Assembly (NCBI GenBank): GCA_016705335.1 | Contig: JADIYN010000002.1 | Location: 124,001 to 188,000, forward strand | Length of the DNA: 64,000 nucleotides | Direction of reading: 5' to 3' | DNA from: Draconibacterium sp. | GTDB taxonomy: Bacteria > Bacteroidota > Bacteroidia > Bacteroidales > Prolixibacteraceae | Shown: positions 1-8,905 of the stretch, one piece after another | Layout of the letters: the number at the start of each line of letters is the position of its first letter | Numbering within the stretch: the stretch's first letter is position 1 | Notes under the pieces: generated by a model | What the model saw: the letters and a program-made list of their open reading frames with translations, nothing else | What the model was told of the DNA's origin: nothing | Database searches by the model: none | Program-made: the position numbers and the translations under genes

Positions 1-93
1 TTCAAAAGCAATTTTTGATTGAGCATTGGCAAAACCAATACTCACGGCAGCAACCAAACAAAAAACTGCCATTGTTTGTAAAAATCTTTTCAT
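1..93 (-). CDS. Secreted protein, N-terminal fragment (runs off left edge)
   Basis: An ATG at 93 on the minus strand opens a frame that leaves the window. The 31 visible residues form a clear Sec signal peptide: a KR pair at the N-terminus, a hydrophobic core (AVFCLVAAVSIGF) and an ANA-Q signal peptidase I site. The mature part starts QSKIAFE and cannot be assigned to a family. The gene is divergent from the two-component pair starting at 258. The shared intergenic region holds tandem GTTAAC sites, so this protein is a plausible target of that response regulator (inference). Confidence 0.7.
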   Translation of the reverse strand, partial: MKRFLQTMAVFCLVAAVSIGFANAQSKIAFE

Positions 94-139
94 AAAACGT
101 ATCTTTAAAATAATTAATAATTCCTTTATTTAACAACAA

Positions 140-147
140 CAAAAGTA
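140..147 (-). promoter_or_regulatory. Putative -7 box for the left-edge secreted gene
   Basis: The minus strand reads TACTTTTG, an exact match to the Bacteroidota -7 consensus TAnnTTTG, 46 bases upstream of the ATG at 93. No clear TTTG -33 element was found at the usual distance. Confidence 0.4.
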
Positions 148-167
148 GGAATGCTTTCACCCTTATA

Positions 168-207
168 ATGTTAACCCATTCCGATATTTTGTTAACAAAA
201 TGTTAAC
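168..207. promoter_or_regulatory. Tandem GTTAAC sites, likely response-regulator operator
   Basis: ATGTTAAC starts at 168, TTGTTAAC at 189 and ATGTTAAC at 200. The spacings are 21 and 11 bases, i.e. two and one helical turns. The central copy lies inside a perfect 16-base palindrome at 186-201. OmpR/PhoB-family regulators typically bind such face-of-helix direct repeats. The regulator encoded at 1523 is the obvious candidate (inference). Confidence 0.5.
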
Positions 208-257
208 TGCATGATTAAAGGAAAAATTAATTAGATTAGCATAAACAATATGGCGCT

Positions 258-1520
258 ATGAAAGGAAAAACATTGAAATATATCATATTACTGGCTGCAA
301 TATCTGTTGCCGGTGTTTTTCTTATTCAATTCGGCTTTTTAAAAAGTTCGTACAATTTCACCGAAAAAAAATTTAAAGAAAGTACAATTGTTGCCTTAAA
401 AGAAGTTGTATGGCAATTACTGCTTGTAAGCGGCAATACTTCAAGTTTCGACAGTATTACTCCTGTACAAATTATTACCGACAATTATTACATTGTATAT
501 GTAAATACTACAATCGACAAGGATCTACTAAAATCGCACCTCGTTGAAGAGTTTAAAAAACATGAAATTTATTCCGACTTTGAGTTTGCAATTTTCAATC
601 CTGTTTTGGAGCAAATGGACGAAGGCATCCTGCTTGAGGACGGAGAGGAAAAACCGTCTGATTATCAGTTTCAAACCACTGAAAATGCAACCAATTACTT
701 TGGAATTCATTTTACAAACCGAACTTCTTTTTTTGTATCGCAACTTTCAATCTGGTATTTTCTGACAGTTTTGCTGGTAGTAATTGTACTGTTTTTTGGA
801 TACACTTTAACAGTGATTATCAGGCAACGCCAACTTTCTGAAGTGCAAAAGAATTTTATCAACAACCTGACTCATGAACTAAAAACCCCGATATCTTCAA
901 TTGCAATCGCATCAAGTGTTTTAAACAACGAGGATATTTTAAATACACCGGAGCGCTTGTTTACTTACGCCAAAATTATACAGGAGCAAAACACAAGATT
1001 ATCGAAAAATGTGGAAAAGGTATTAAACCTTGCATCTCTTGAAAAAAACAGAATTCATTTGAATCTTGAAGAGATTAATTTAAACGAAATAATTACTGAA
1101 ATTGCTGCTCAATTTAAACAAACAGACTTTGGGCAAAAGGCAAATGTTAAAATTTTTGCAGTTGATTTAAATATAAATATACTTGCCGACCGCTTTCATT
1201 TTTCAAATTTGATGCTGAATATTTTAGAAAACGGAGCAAAATATTGCGATCAGAAACCATTACTTACTATTTCGGCAAATAAAAAAAAGAAGAATTTTGA
1301 ACTCGCTATAACTGATAATGGAATTGGCATTCCAAAAGATCAGCGAAAGAAAATCTTCACAAAATTTTATCGGGTACCAACAGGAAACGTGCACAATGTA
1401 AAGGGTTTTGGACTTGGATTGGATTATGTTCAGAAAATTACATCAGCACATAAATGGAAAATAAAAGTAGATGAAAATCCCGAAGGTGGTAGTATTTTTA
1501 CAATTATTATTCCGGTATAG
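258..1520 (+). CDS. Sensor histidine kinase, RprX-like
   Basis: This 420-residue membrane kinase should sense a periplasmic signal and phosphorylate the regulator encoded two bases downstream. TM1 is at about residues 8-28 and TM2 at about 165-188, with a sensor domain of roughly 135 residues between them. The HisKA motif NNLTHELKTP carries the phospho-accepting His206. The HATPase domain shows an N box near 318-330, G1 (DNGIGIP) at about 353-359, an F box (FTKFYR) and G2 (GFGLGL) at 383-388. All catalytic motifs are present. The order kinase then regulator and the overall form match the Bacteroides RprX/RprY type. The signal is not evident from sequence. Confidence 0.93.
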   Translation: MKGKTLKYIILLAAISVAGVFLIQFGFLKSSYNFTEKKFKESTIVALKEVVWQLLLVSGNTSSFDSITPVQIITDNYYIVYVNTTIDKDLLKSHLVEEFKKHEIYSDFEFAIFNPVLEQMDEGILLEDGEEKPSDYQFQTTENATNYFGIHFTNRTSFFVSQLSIWYFLTVLLVVIVLFFGYTLTVIIRQRQLSEVQKNFINNLTHELKTPISSIAIASSVLNNEDILNTPERLFTYAKIIQEQNTRLSKNVEKVLNLASLEKNRIHLNLEEINLNEIITEIAAQFKQTDFGQKANVKIFAVDLNINILADRFHFSNLMLNILENGAKYCDQKPLLTISANKKKKNFELAITDNGIGIPKDQRKKIFTKFYRVPTGNVHNVKGFGLGLDYVQKITSAHKWKIKVDENPEGGSIFTIIIPV

Positions 1521-1522
1521 AC

Positions 1523-2233
1523 ATGAATAAAGAAGAAACAAAAATTTTACTTGTTGAAGACGATGATGCTTTGAGATATATTGTAAAAGACAATCTTGAG
1601 CATTACAATTATGTTGTTGAAGTTGCCGAGAATGGCGAAATTGCACTCGAACTTTTCAACAAAAACAGTTTTGATTTGATCCTGCTTGACGTTATGCTAC
1701 CAAAAATTGACGGTTTTCAGGTAGCACAAACCATTCGTAAAACAAACATTCAGGTTCCGATTATTTTTCTGACCGCCCGATCCATGACGGAAGACAGGAT
1801 AATCGGCTTAACTTTGGGAGGCGACGATTATATTCCAAAACCGTTTAGCATGGAAGAATTGCTGCTCAAAATAAAAATATTTCTGAAACGGAGCAGTTCT
1901 CAACCTGTTGAAAAACATGCTGATTCAAAATCAATTTCAATTGGCGATTTTGATTTTTACCCGGATGATTTAACTCTTACAATAAATGGCAATTCGAGAT
2001 CGCTAACATTGAAAGAATCGGAATTGATTAAATATTTTGCAGCCAATTCAAACAAAGTATTAAGCAGAAACGAAATATTGGAAAATATTTGGGGATCCGA
2101 CGATTACTTTCTCGGAAGAAGTTTGGATGTATTTATTTCGCGTTTGCGGAAATATTTCAGCTTCGATCCAAACATAAAAATTACAAACCTTCACGGAATA
2201 GGATTTCGTTTTTCAGTAAAAAAAGAACAATGA
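1523..2233 (+). CDS. OmpR-family response regulator, RprY-like
   Basis: 236 residues. The receiver domain has the acidic pocket (VEDDDA, residues 11-16), phospho-acceptor Asp56 in LILLDVMLP, Thr84 in FLTAR and Lys106 in IPKPFS. A C-terminal winged-helix DNA-binding domain covers about 140-232, with the recognition-helix region SLDVFISRLRKYF. The gene begins two bases after the kinase stop, so the two are co-transcribed and form one phosphorelay. The GTTAAC repeats at 168-207 are a likely autoregulatory site (inference). Confidence 0.94.
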   Translation: MNKEETKILLVEDDDALRYIVKDNLEHYNYVVEVAENGEIALELFNKNSFDLILLDVMLPKIDGFQVAQTIRKTNIQVPIIFLTARSMTEDRIIGLTLGGDDYIPKPFSMEELLLKIKIFLKRSSSQPVEKHADSKSISIGDFDFYPDDLTLTINGNSRSLTLKESELIKYFAANSNKVLSRNEILENIWGSDDYFLGRSLDVFISRLRKYFSFDPNIKITNLHGIGFRFSVKKEQ

Positions 2234-2237
2234 AATA

Positions 2238-2606
2238 ATGAGTATTTTACAGTTAGTGATATTAATAATTGTTGGAATTGTTGCAGGTTTACTTTCAGGT
2301 GCATTCGGAATTGGCGGTGCAATTATCGTGATCCCGTCGCTTGTTTTCATTTTGGGGCTCAGCCAGCACGAAGCACAGGGCACAAGTCTGGCATTTATGA
2401 TTCCTCCGGTTGGCATATTAGCCACATGGAATTACTGGAAAGCCGGACATGTAAACTGGAAAATAGCACTTATTTTATCTATTACCTTTTTTATTGGTGC
2501 ATATTTCGGTTCGAATATTTCGCTGAATATTTCAGACAGAATGTTGCGCAAACTTTTTGGTGGTTTGTTGATTTTGATTGCTATAAAAATGATTTTTTCG
2601 AAATGA
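2238..2606 (+). CDS. TauE/SafE-family membrane protein, single-repeat form
   Basis: 122 residues with four predicted TM helices. It carries the family signature GxxSGxFGIGGGxxxxP in the form GLLSGAFGIGGAIIVIPSL near residues 18-36. Full TauE/SafE anion exporters are about 250 residues with two such repeats. This is a one-repeat version, which is common in Bacteroidota and presumably dimerises. It begins four bases after the response regulator stop, so it probably shares that transcript. The substrate (sulfite, sulfoacetate or another anion) cannot be read from sequence. Confidence 0.82.
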   Translation: MSILQLVILIIVGIVAGLLSGAFGIGGAIIVIPSLVFILGLSQHEAQGTSLAFMIPPVGILATWNYWKAGHVNWKIALILSITFFIGAYFGSNISLNISDRMLRKLFGGLLILIAIKMIFSK

Positions 2607-2722
2607 ATTCAAAATCGAAACCCAATCAACCTCAAAATATTGTCAATTATTATAAAAAGATGATTCATATTTTGGAAGAGAGAAAAAAAGGACTATTTTT
2701 GCAGTCCGAAAAAAAGAAATAG
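2603..2722 (+). CDS. Possible 39-residue basic small protein
   Basis: The ATG at 2603 overlaps the TGA of the TauE-like gene (ATGA arrangement), which favours coupled translation. The product is lysine-rich, with a central YYKKMIHILEERKKG helix-like stretch, and has no family I recognise. Against it being a gene: the rpmH promoter lies inside its 3' half. It may simply be open sequence. Confidence 0.3.
   Translation: MNSKSKPNQPQNIVNYYKKMIHILEERKKGLFLQSEKKK
2671..2701 (+). promoter_or_regulatory. rpmH promoter
   Basis: TTTG at 2671-2674, a 19-base spacer and TATTTTTG at 2694-2701 match the Bacteroidota sigma-70 consensus TTTG-N19-21-TAnnTTTG exactly. The predicted start of transcription is about 35-40 bases upstream of the rpmH ATG. 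Confidence 0.75.
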
Positions 2723-2744
2723 AAAATTATAAAATCATATAGAA

Positions 2745-2903
2745 ATGAAAAGAACATTTCAACCTTCGAACAGGAAAAGAAAAAACAAACACGGTTTCAG
2801 AGATAGAATGTCAACTGCAAACGGACGTAAAGTTCTGAAAGCTCGTCGTGCAAAAGGAAGAAAAAAATTAACTGTTTCGGACGAACCGAGACACAAAAAA
2901 TAG
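2745..2903 (+). CDS. rpmH: 50S ribosomal protein bL34
   Basis: 52 residues, starting MKRTFQPSNRKRKNKHGFR and continuing RMSTANGRKVLKARRAKGR, the canonical bL34 sequence. It binds 23S rRNA in the large ribosomal subunit. The C-terminal extension (KKLTVSDEPRHKK) is typical of Bacteroidota. It has its own promoter and a strong terminator directly downstream. Confidence 0.97.
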   Translation: MKRTFQPSNRKRKNKHGFRDRMSTANGRKVLKARRAKGRKKLTVSDEPRHKK

Positions 2904-2929
2904 TTAAATAACAAAACTCTTTTTGCGAG

Positions 2930-2958
2930 AAGGTAAAGAAATGTTTCTTTACCTTTTT
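2930..2958 (+). terminator. Intrinsic terminator after rpmH
   Basis: AAGGTAAAGAAA (2930-2941) pairs perfectly with TTTCTTTACCTT (2944-2955), and T residues follow. Confidence 0.8.
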
Positions 2959-3101
2959 GTGTTTATAAATGTTGATAGTACAGCAACCGGTTGATAAAAT
3001 ATCGCATTGAAATTTAATGTGAAAAACAAGAAAGTTTTCCATGTTAAAGAATACTTTTTTTCAATTATTTTTGTTTTTCTGTAATAGCGACAAAATTTAA
3101 C

Positions 3102-3675
3102 ATGAGTCTAAAAAATTTCATCACAAGCCGCGTATTTTTCAAGCACCTTGGTATATCAATTATAATTGTTGTGGCTATTGTTGTAATTGTATTACAACAG
3201 TTGAAATCGTACACCCACCATGGCGAATCGTACCCTGTCCCTGATTTTACAGGATTAACAATTGACGAAATTGAAACAACAGCACATGAGGCCCAGCTTA
3301 ATTACGAAATTATTGATTCAATGCACTTTGACGATGCAAATCCAGGTGCAGTTGTTGAACAGGTTCCAGAACCAGGGTTCAAAGTAAAAAAGAACAGAAT
3401 TGTATTTTTAACTGTAAATTCAACAGTACCTGAAATGGTTGTTTTGCCAAAACTGACTGATATTTCGTTTCGTCAGGCACTGGGATTAATAGAAAACTGT
3501 GGATTAAAACCAGGCAAAATTACTTATCAACCTTCAGAATATAATAATCTTGTCTTATTGGAAACAATATCCGGGTAATAATATTAAAACAGTAAGTTTG
3601 GGAACTTCAGTGGATTTATGGTTGACACTGGATTCTATCAAAATTTCGCAACCCACACAAAAGGAACAAAAATAA
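3102..3675 (+). CDS. PASTA-domain membrane protein (frameshifted)
   Basis: One N-terminal TM helix (about residues 16-34) precedes two extracytoplasmic PASTA repeats, beginning at VPDFTGLTIDEIE and VVLPKLTDISFRQALG. PASTA domains bind muropeptides or peptidoglycan. Unlike Firmicutes PASTA kinases there is no kinase domain. This form precedes rluD and ddl in many Bacteroidota, which fits a cell-wall role. The frame breaks near 3556-3560: reading on in the next frame gives WKQYPGNNIKTVSLGTSVDL and a normal end at 3675, so one extra base is present. Confidence 0.8.
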
Positions 3676-3679
3676 ATTT

Positions 3680-4720
3680 ATGGAAGATTATAACGAAGAA
3701 ATCGAAGAACAGGAAGATGGTGGGTTGTTTGAACATTACCGGTTAAAAGTTGACCCAGGTCAATCGGCACTGCGTGTTGACAAATTTCTTTCCAATCAAC
3801 TCAAAAATACATCGCGAAGTCGGTTGCAGGCAGCAGCCGATGCAGGATGTATATTGGTAAACCAGATTGCTGTAAAATCGAATTACAAAGTAAAACCCAA
3901 TGACGAGGTTGTTATTGTGTTGGACTACCCGAGGCGCGAATTAAAAATTATCCCCGAAGATATTCCCATTGATATTGTTTATGAAGACGACCAGGTTATT
4001 GTTGTAAATAAACCTCCCGGAATGGTGGTACATCCTGGACACGGGAATTACACAGGAACACTTGTAAACGCGCTTGCATGGTATTTCAAGGATTTACCAT
4101 TGTTCAACAGTGAGGATCCGCGGCCAGGACTTGTACACCGCATCGACAAAGATACTTCAGGGCTTTTGGTAGTAGCAAAAACCGAAATTGCCAAAACCAA
4201 ACTGGGAATGCAATTTTTCGATAAAGTTACCGAACGCACTTATCAGGCTTTGGTTTGGGGAAGTGTAAAAGATGATGAAGGTACAATTGAAGGAAACATT
4301 GGCCGCAGCCTAAAAAACAGGCAGGTTTTTACTGTTTTTCCTGAAGGCGATTTTGGAAAACCTGCGGTAACACACTACAAAGTTATTCGTCGGATTGGGT
4401 ATGTTACCCATGTTGAATGCCGCCTTGAAACTGGTCGTACACACCAAATAAGGGTCCACATGAAACACATAAACCACACATTATTTAACGATTCGAATTA
4501 TGGTGGAAATGAGATTTTACGAGGCACAACATTCAGCAAATACAGGCAGTTTGTGATAAATTGCTTTAAAATTATACCCCGCCAGGCACTTCATGCAAAA
4601 ACACTGGGTTTTATACACCCAACAACCAACGAGAAAATGATATTCGATTCTGAACTGCCCGCAGATATGGCAAATGCAATCGAAAAATGGGAAAATTATA
4701 TTTCAAACCGCAATGAATAA
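3680..4720 (+). CDS. rluD: 23S rRNA pseudouridine synthase, RluD family
   Basis: 346 residues. An N-terminal S4 RNA-binding domain (about 28-90) is followed by the RluA-type catalytic domain. The catalytic motif HRIDKDTSGLLVVAK holds the active-site Asp. GRTHQIRVHM, the other family signature, is present. RluD isomerises uridines in helix 69 of 23S rRNA. The gene starts five bases after the PASTA gene and overlaps the next gene by eight bases, so the three are probably one operon. Confidence 0.93.
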   Translation: MEDYNEEIEEQEDGGLFEHYRLKVDPGQSALRVDKFLSNQLKNTSRSRLQAAADAGCILVNQIAVKSNYKVKPNDEVVIVLDYPRRELKIIPEDIPIDIVYEDDQVIVVNKPPGMVVHPGHGNYTGTLVNALAWYFKDLPLFNSEDPRPGLVHRIDKDTSGLLVVAKTEIAKTKLGMQFFDKVTERTYQALVWGSVKDDEGTIEGNIGRSLKNRQVFTVFPEGDFGKPAVTHYKVIRRIGYVTHVECRLETGRTHQIRVHMKHINHTLFNDSNYGGNEILRGTTFSKYRQFVINCFKIIPRQALHAKTLGFIHPTTNEKMIFDSELPADMANAIEKWENYISNRNE

Positions 4721-5695
4721 CAAACCAAATATCGCTGTAATATCAGGAGGCGATTCATCAGAATTTGTAGTTTCTGTTAAAAGTGGCTCAAATGTTTACA
4801 AAGCCATCGACACAAATAAATTCAATCCGTGGCTGATTCAAATGAAAGGAAAAGAGTGGATTGTTTTGCAGGATGAACAAAAAATTGCCGATGTTGATAA
4901 ATCAGATTTCAGTTTTGTACTTGAAAACAAGATAGTTAAATTTGATTTTGCTTACATTACAATACATGGCACGCCCGGCGAAGACGGAATTTTGCAGGGA
5001 TATTTCGAATTGCTCGGAATCCCCTACTCTACTTGCAATGTACACACTTCGTCTTTGACATTTAATAAGTGGTTTTGCAACAAATTTTTGAGCAATTTTA
5101 ATATCAAAATGGCGAAATCGCTTAAAATCTCAAAAGGCGAAATCATCAATCCGGCAGCAATTGTCGAAAAACTTGGCTTACCCATATTTATCAAACCAAA
5201 TGCGGGAGGATCAAGTTTTGGTGTAACAAAAGTAAAAAACAGGAAGAAATTGAACCTGCCATTTTAAATGCCTGGGAAGAAAGCAACGATGCTTTGATTG
5301 AAGAATTTGTTGATGGCAAGGAATTTACCTGTGGTTTGGTAAAAATCAAAAACAAAAAAATTGTATTCCCGGTTACAGAAGTACTTCCTAAAAACGAGTT
5401 CTTTGATTTTGATGCAAAATATACACCGGGAGCTACTGAAGAAATTACACCCGCCAGATTGCCCGCCCATCTTTTCGAAAAATGCCAGAACATTAGTTCC
5501 GAAATTTATGATTTGTGCCAGTGTGCAGGAATTGTGAGGATAGATTATATTCTGAAAGACGAAGTGTTCTATTTTCTTGAAGTAAACACAACCCCCGGAA
5601 TGACAGCCACAAGTTTTATCCCGCAACAAATTGCTGCAATGGGGCTCACGCTTGGGCAGGTTATTACACTTATTATTGAAGATAAAATCGGATAG
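4713..5695 (+). CDS. ddl: D-alanine--D-alanine ligase (frameshifted)
   Basis: ATP-grasp ligase that makes the D-Ala-D-Ala dipeptide for peptidoglycan. The N-terminal domain starts MNNKPNIAVISGGDSSEF and contains the HGTPGEDG motif. The central ATP-grasp part has IFIKPNAGGSSFGVTKV. The C-terminal part has EVNTTPGMT, the family metal-binding motif. The two halves are in different frames: an A run at 5234-5239 is one base short, and restoring one A gives VTKVKKQEEIEPAILNAWEE. Length after repair, about 327 residues, is normal. The enzyme is essential, so a sequencing error is the likely explanation. Confidence 0.9.
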
Positions 5696-5856
5696 GAAAA
5701 ACCAAGCTGTTAACATTAACCATTTCTGATTCTTACATTTTTAAATTGTCAGGACTAAATCACTGATGTCCAAACCGATTAAACAACTAACAATTGTTTA
5801 TAACCCCTGTTAAAAAACTTAATCTGATTTTACCTTTCTCTACCTGTCTATTTTCG

Positions 5857-5864
5857 TAATTTTG
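5857..5864 (+). promoter_or_regulatory. Putative dnaB -7 box
   Basis: TAATTTTG matches TAnnTTTG, 41 bases upstream of the dnaB ATG. A weak TTTC lies 18 bases upstream as a possible -33 element. Confidence 0.5.
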
Positions 5865-5905
5865 TGGTTCAATTTTAATTGTCGAATAATTTTTAAGTTT
5901 TTAAA

Positions 5906-7438
5906 ATGGCCGAAAGGAAAAAGCCCAACAGCAACAACACTTTCAATATTGAGCAAATAAATGCACAGTACGGCAAACTGCCACCACAGGCAATTGAGGT
6001 GGAAGAAGCGGTGCTTGGCGCATTGATGCTTGAAAGGGATGCGTATGTTACCGTTGCCGATTTTATTGATACCTACAGTTTTTACAAAGACGAGCACCAG
6101 AAAATTTTTGAGGCCATAAAAAAACTGTCGATGAATGAAAAACCTGTTGACCTTTTAATGGTTACACAGGAACTAAAAGACCGTGACCAGTTGGAAGAAA
6201 TTGGAGGCCCCGGTTATATTACACAATTAACAAGACGTGTGGCTTCAGCTGCTCATATTGAATTCCATGCGCGGATTATTGCTCAAAAATTTATTCAACG
6301 TGAATTGATAAGGGTTTCAACTGAAATTCAAACCAAATCTTATGACGACACATTGGATGTTGATGAATTGATAAATTTTTCGGAATCATCACTTTTCAAG
6401 ATTGCACAGGGAAACATCAAAAAAGAAACTGTCCCGATAAAACCCATATTGAATGAAGCGATCCAGCAAATTGAAAAAGCAAAAAACCAAAAAGAAGGAT
6501 TAAGCGGTGTTCCGTCAGGTTTTACCGCTTTGGATCGAATAACTTCCGGCTGGCAGCGTACCGACCTTGTGATTGTTGCTGCCCGCCCGTCGATGGGAAA
6601 AACCGCGTTTGTGCTTTCAATGGCGCGTGAAATGGCAGTTGCACACAATAAATCTGTCGCTTTGTTCTCACTTGAAATGTCATCTATTCAGTTGGTTACA
6701 CGTTTAATTGCCGCGGAAACAGAATTAGGATCACAAAAATTAAAATCAGGCCGCCTCGAAGATTGGGAATGGGAACATTTAAACCGGAAAATTTCAAGTT
6801 TAGACAAAGCCCCAATTTTTATCGACGATACTCCCGCGCTTTCCATTTTTGAATTCAGGGCAAAATGCCGCCGTTTGAAAATGCAATACGATATTGAAGT
6901 GGTAATTGTGGATTACCTGCAATTAATGACCGCCGGATCGGACAACCGCGGAAGCCGTGAACAGGAAGTTAGTATGATTTCCCGATCGCTAAAAGCAATT
7001 GCAAAGGAATTGAATATCCCAATTTTGGCGCTGTCACAGTTAAATCGTTCGGTTGAATCACGTGAAGGTAAACGGCCACAGCTTTCCGACCTTCGTGAAT
7101 CAGGAGCAATTGAACAGGACGCCGACCTTGTTTTGTTTATCCACCGACCAGAATATTACGGAATTACAGAAGACGATTCAGGAAACTCGTTGTTAGGTGT
7201 AGCTGAAATCATAATTGCCAAACACCGAAATGGTGCTACAGGTGATATACATTTATCGTTTAAAAAAGAGCTGGCAAAATTCTCCGACATGGAAAATCAA
7301 TTTAATCAGGGGTTTGGCCACATTCCGCAAACCTTTAGTTCAAAAATGAATGAAGAAGACGAGCTTGCCGGTGCCGGAATTTCAACAAACAGCAATTTCG
7401 AGAAACAGGGTTCCGGTACATCCGATTCTCCATTTTAG
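5906..7438 (+). CDS. dnaB: Replicative DNA helicase DnaB
   Basis: 510 residues, the usual length. The N-terminal domain (about 30-130, starting LPPQAIEVEEAVLGALML) binds primase. The RecA-like C-terminal domain has Walker A (ARPSMGKT, about 226-233), Walker B (VIVDYLQLM) and motifs LSQLNRSVE and DLRESGAIEQDADLVLFIHR. No intein or insertion was seen. The tail after about 460 is acidic and low in complexity, as usual in Bacteroidota. It unwinds DNA at the replication fork. Confidence 0.97.
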   Translation: MAERKKPNSNNTFNIEQINAQYGKLPPQAIEVEEAVLGALMLERDAYVTVADFIDTYSFYKDEHQKIFEAIKKLSMNEKPVDLLMVTQELKDRDQLEEIGGPGYITQLTRRVASAAHIEFHARIIAQKFIQRELIRVSTEIQTKSYDDTLDVDELINFSESSLFKIAQGNIKKETVPIKPILNEAIQQIEKAKNQKEGLSGVPSGFTALDRITSGWQRTDLVIVAARPSMGKTAFVLSMAREMAVAHNKSVALFSLEMSSIQLVTRLIAAETELGSQKLKSGRLEDWEWEHLNRKISSLDKAPIFIDDTPALSIFEFRAKCRRLKMQYDIEVVIVDYLQLMTAGSDNRGSREQEVSMISRSLKAIAKELNIPILALSQLNRSVESREGKRPQLSDLRESGAIEQDADLVLFIHRPEYYGITEDDSGNSLLGVAEIIIAKHRNGATGDIHLSFKKELAKFSDMENQFNQGFGHIPQTFSSKMNEEDELAGAGISTNSNFEKQGSGTSDSPF

Positions 7439-7584
7439 GCCTGAACAAAAGCATTTGGTTAGTTGTAGTAATTCAGTATAAGAAATAAAGAACGAAACGA
7501 CCATGTTAAATTTTCTCTCTCTGCAAAAAATGATCAAAAACGGGAGTTACATCTGTTACCTTTAAAATAAACAATATTAAACAG

Positions 7585-8843
7585 ATGAAAATTAAAATAA
7601 CGATACTTCTAATAGCACTAATATTCTCATTTCAGGCTAAAAGTATTTCATTGCTGATTCCCATGGATGATTCTCAAAAAAATCATTTAAAAGCTTATGG
7701 GATAACATTCTGGGTTCTTGAAAACAATATTGAAGTTAAGTGGTTGCTAAATTACCGGGGAGGAAGTTTTTTGATGCAATCTTCGCCACAAATTGAAAAT
7801 GAATGTGTTGTACGTGGTGTTACTTTTGAATCGATTACAGATGCGCAAGCCGCCGCAATTTTAGATGGCATTTCACAACCCGATGTAAACCAGGATGCAG
7901 TTGCGATGAATAAAGCACCAAAATTGCTGTTTATTCGCCACCAAACAAACAACCCTGGGATGACGCCGTTACACTCGTTTTAACCTATGCAGAAATACCT
8001 TATGACGTTATTTATGACGAAGAAATAATCAGTGGGAAATTATCTGAATATGATTGGCTGCACCTTCACCACGAAGATTTCACGGGTCAGTTTGGCAAAT
8101 TCTGGCGCGTTTATCAAAATGCCCCCTGGTATCAGCAGGATGTATCAATAAATACTGAGCTTGCAAAGAAAATGGGCTTTTTGAAGGTATCTGAAATGAA
8201 ATCTTTTGTTTCCCGCGAGATAGAAAAATATGTGTTGAACGGTGGATTTTTGTTTGCCATGTGCGCCGCTACCGATACTTATGATATTTCACTGGCAGCA
8301 GTTGGAATTGATATTTGCGAAAGTATGTTTGACGGGGATCCGGCCGATAAACAGGCCCAGCAAAAACTTGATTTCTCGCACACTTTTGCTTTTAAAAATT
8401 TCGAACTGAACGTCGATCCGTATGCTTATGAATTTTCAAATATCGATGTAACCGACACACGGAAAGTGTTGCGCGACAACGACTTTTTTACCCTTTTTGA
8501 TTTTTCGGCAAAATGGGACCCCATTCCAACCATGCTTTGCCAAAACCACCGTAATCTGATTAAAGGTTTCATGGGTCAGACAACAGCCTACCGCAAGGAT
8601 GTTCTGAAACCAAGTAGTTTGGTAATGGGTGAAAACAAATCGGCCAGCGAAGCCCGCTATATTCATGGCGAAAAAGGAAAGGGTTTCTGGACTTTTTATG
8701 GTGGCCACGACCCTGAAGATTACCGACATTTGGTTGGCGACCCACCCACCGACTTAAGTTTGTTCCCAAATTCTCCGGGATACAGGCTAATATTAAATAA
8801 TGTACTTTTCCCGGCTGCTAAAAAGAAAAAGAGGAAAACCTAA
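7585..8843 (+). CDS. Conserved secreted Bacteroidota protein (frameshifted)
   Basis: A signal peptide (MKIKITILLIALIFSFQAKS) precedes a roughly 400-residue protein with conserved blocks LIPMDDSQKNHLKAYGI, DWLHLHHEDFTGQFGKF, GFLFAMCAATDTYDISLAA, CESMFDGDPADKQ and TFYGGHDPEDYRHLVGDPP. From memory such proteins are often auto-labelled asparagine synthetase B, but no glutaminase or synthetase motif is visible and an exported synthetase makes little sense. A class-I-amidotransferase-like fold is possible. The break is near 7926: restoring one G gives KLAVYSPPNKQPWDDAVTL and joins the halves. Confidence 0.75.
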
Positions 8844-8905
8844 CTGACAACAAGCATTCTCAATTTGCTGAATTCCGTAATTACGATTTAATAAAAACAC
8901 AAAAT

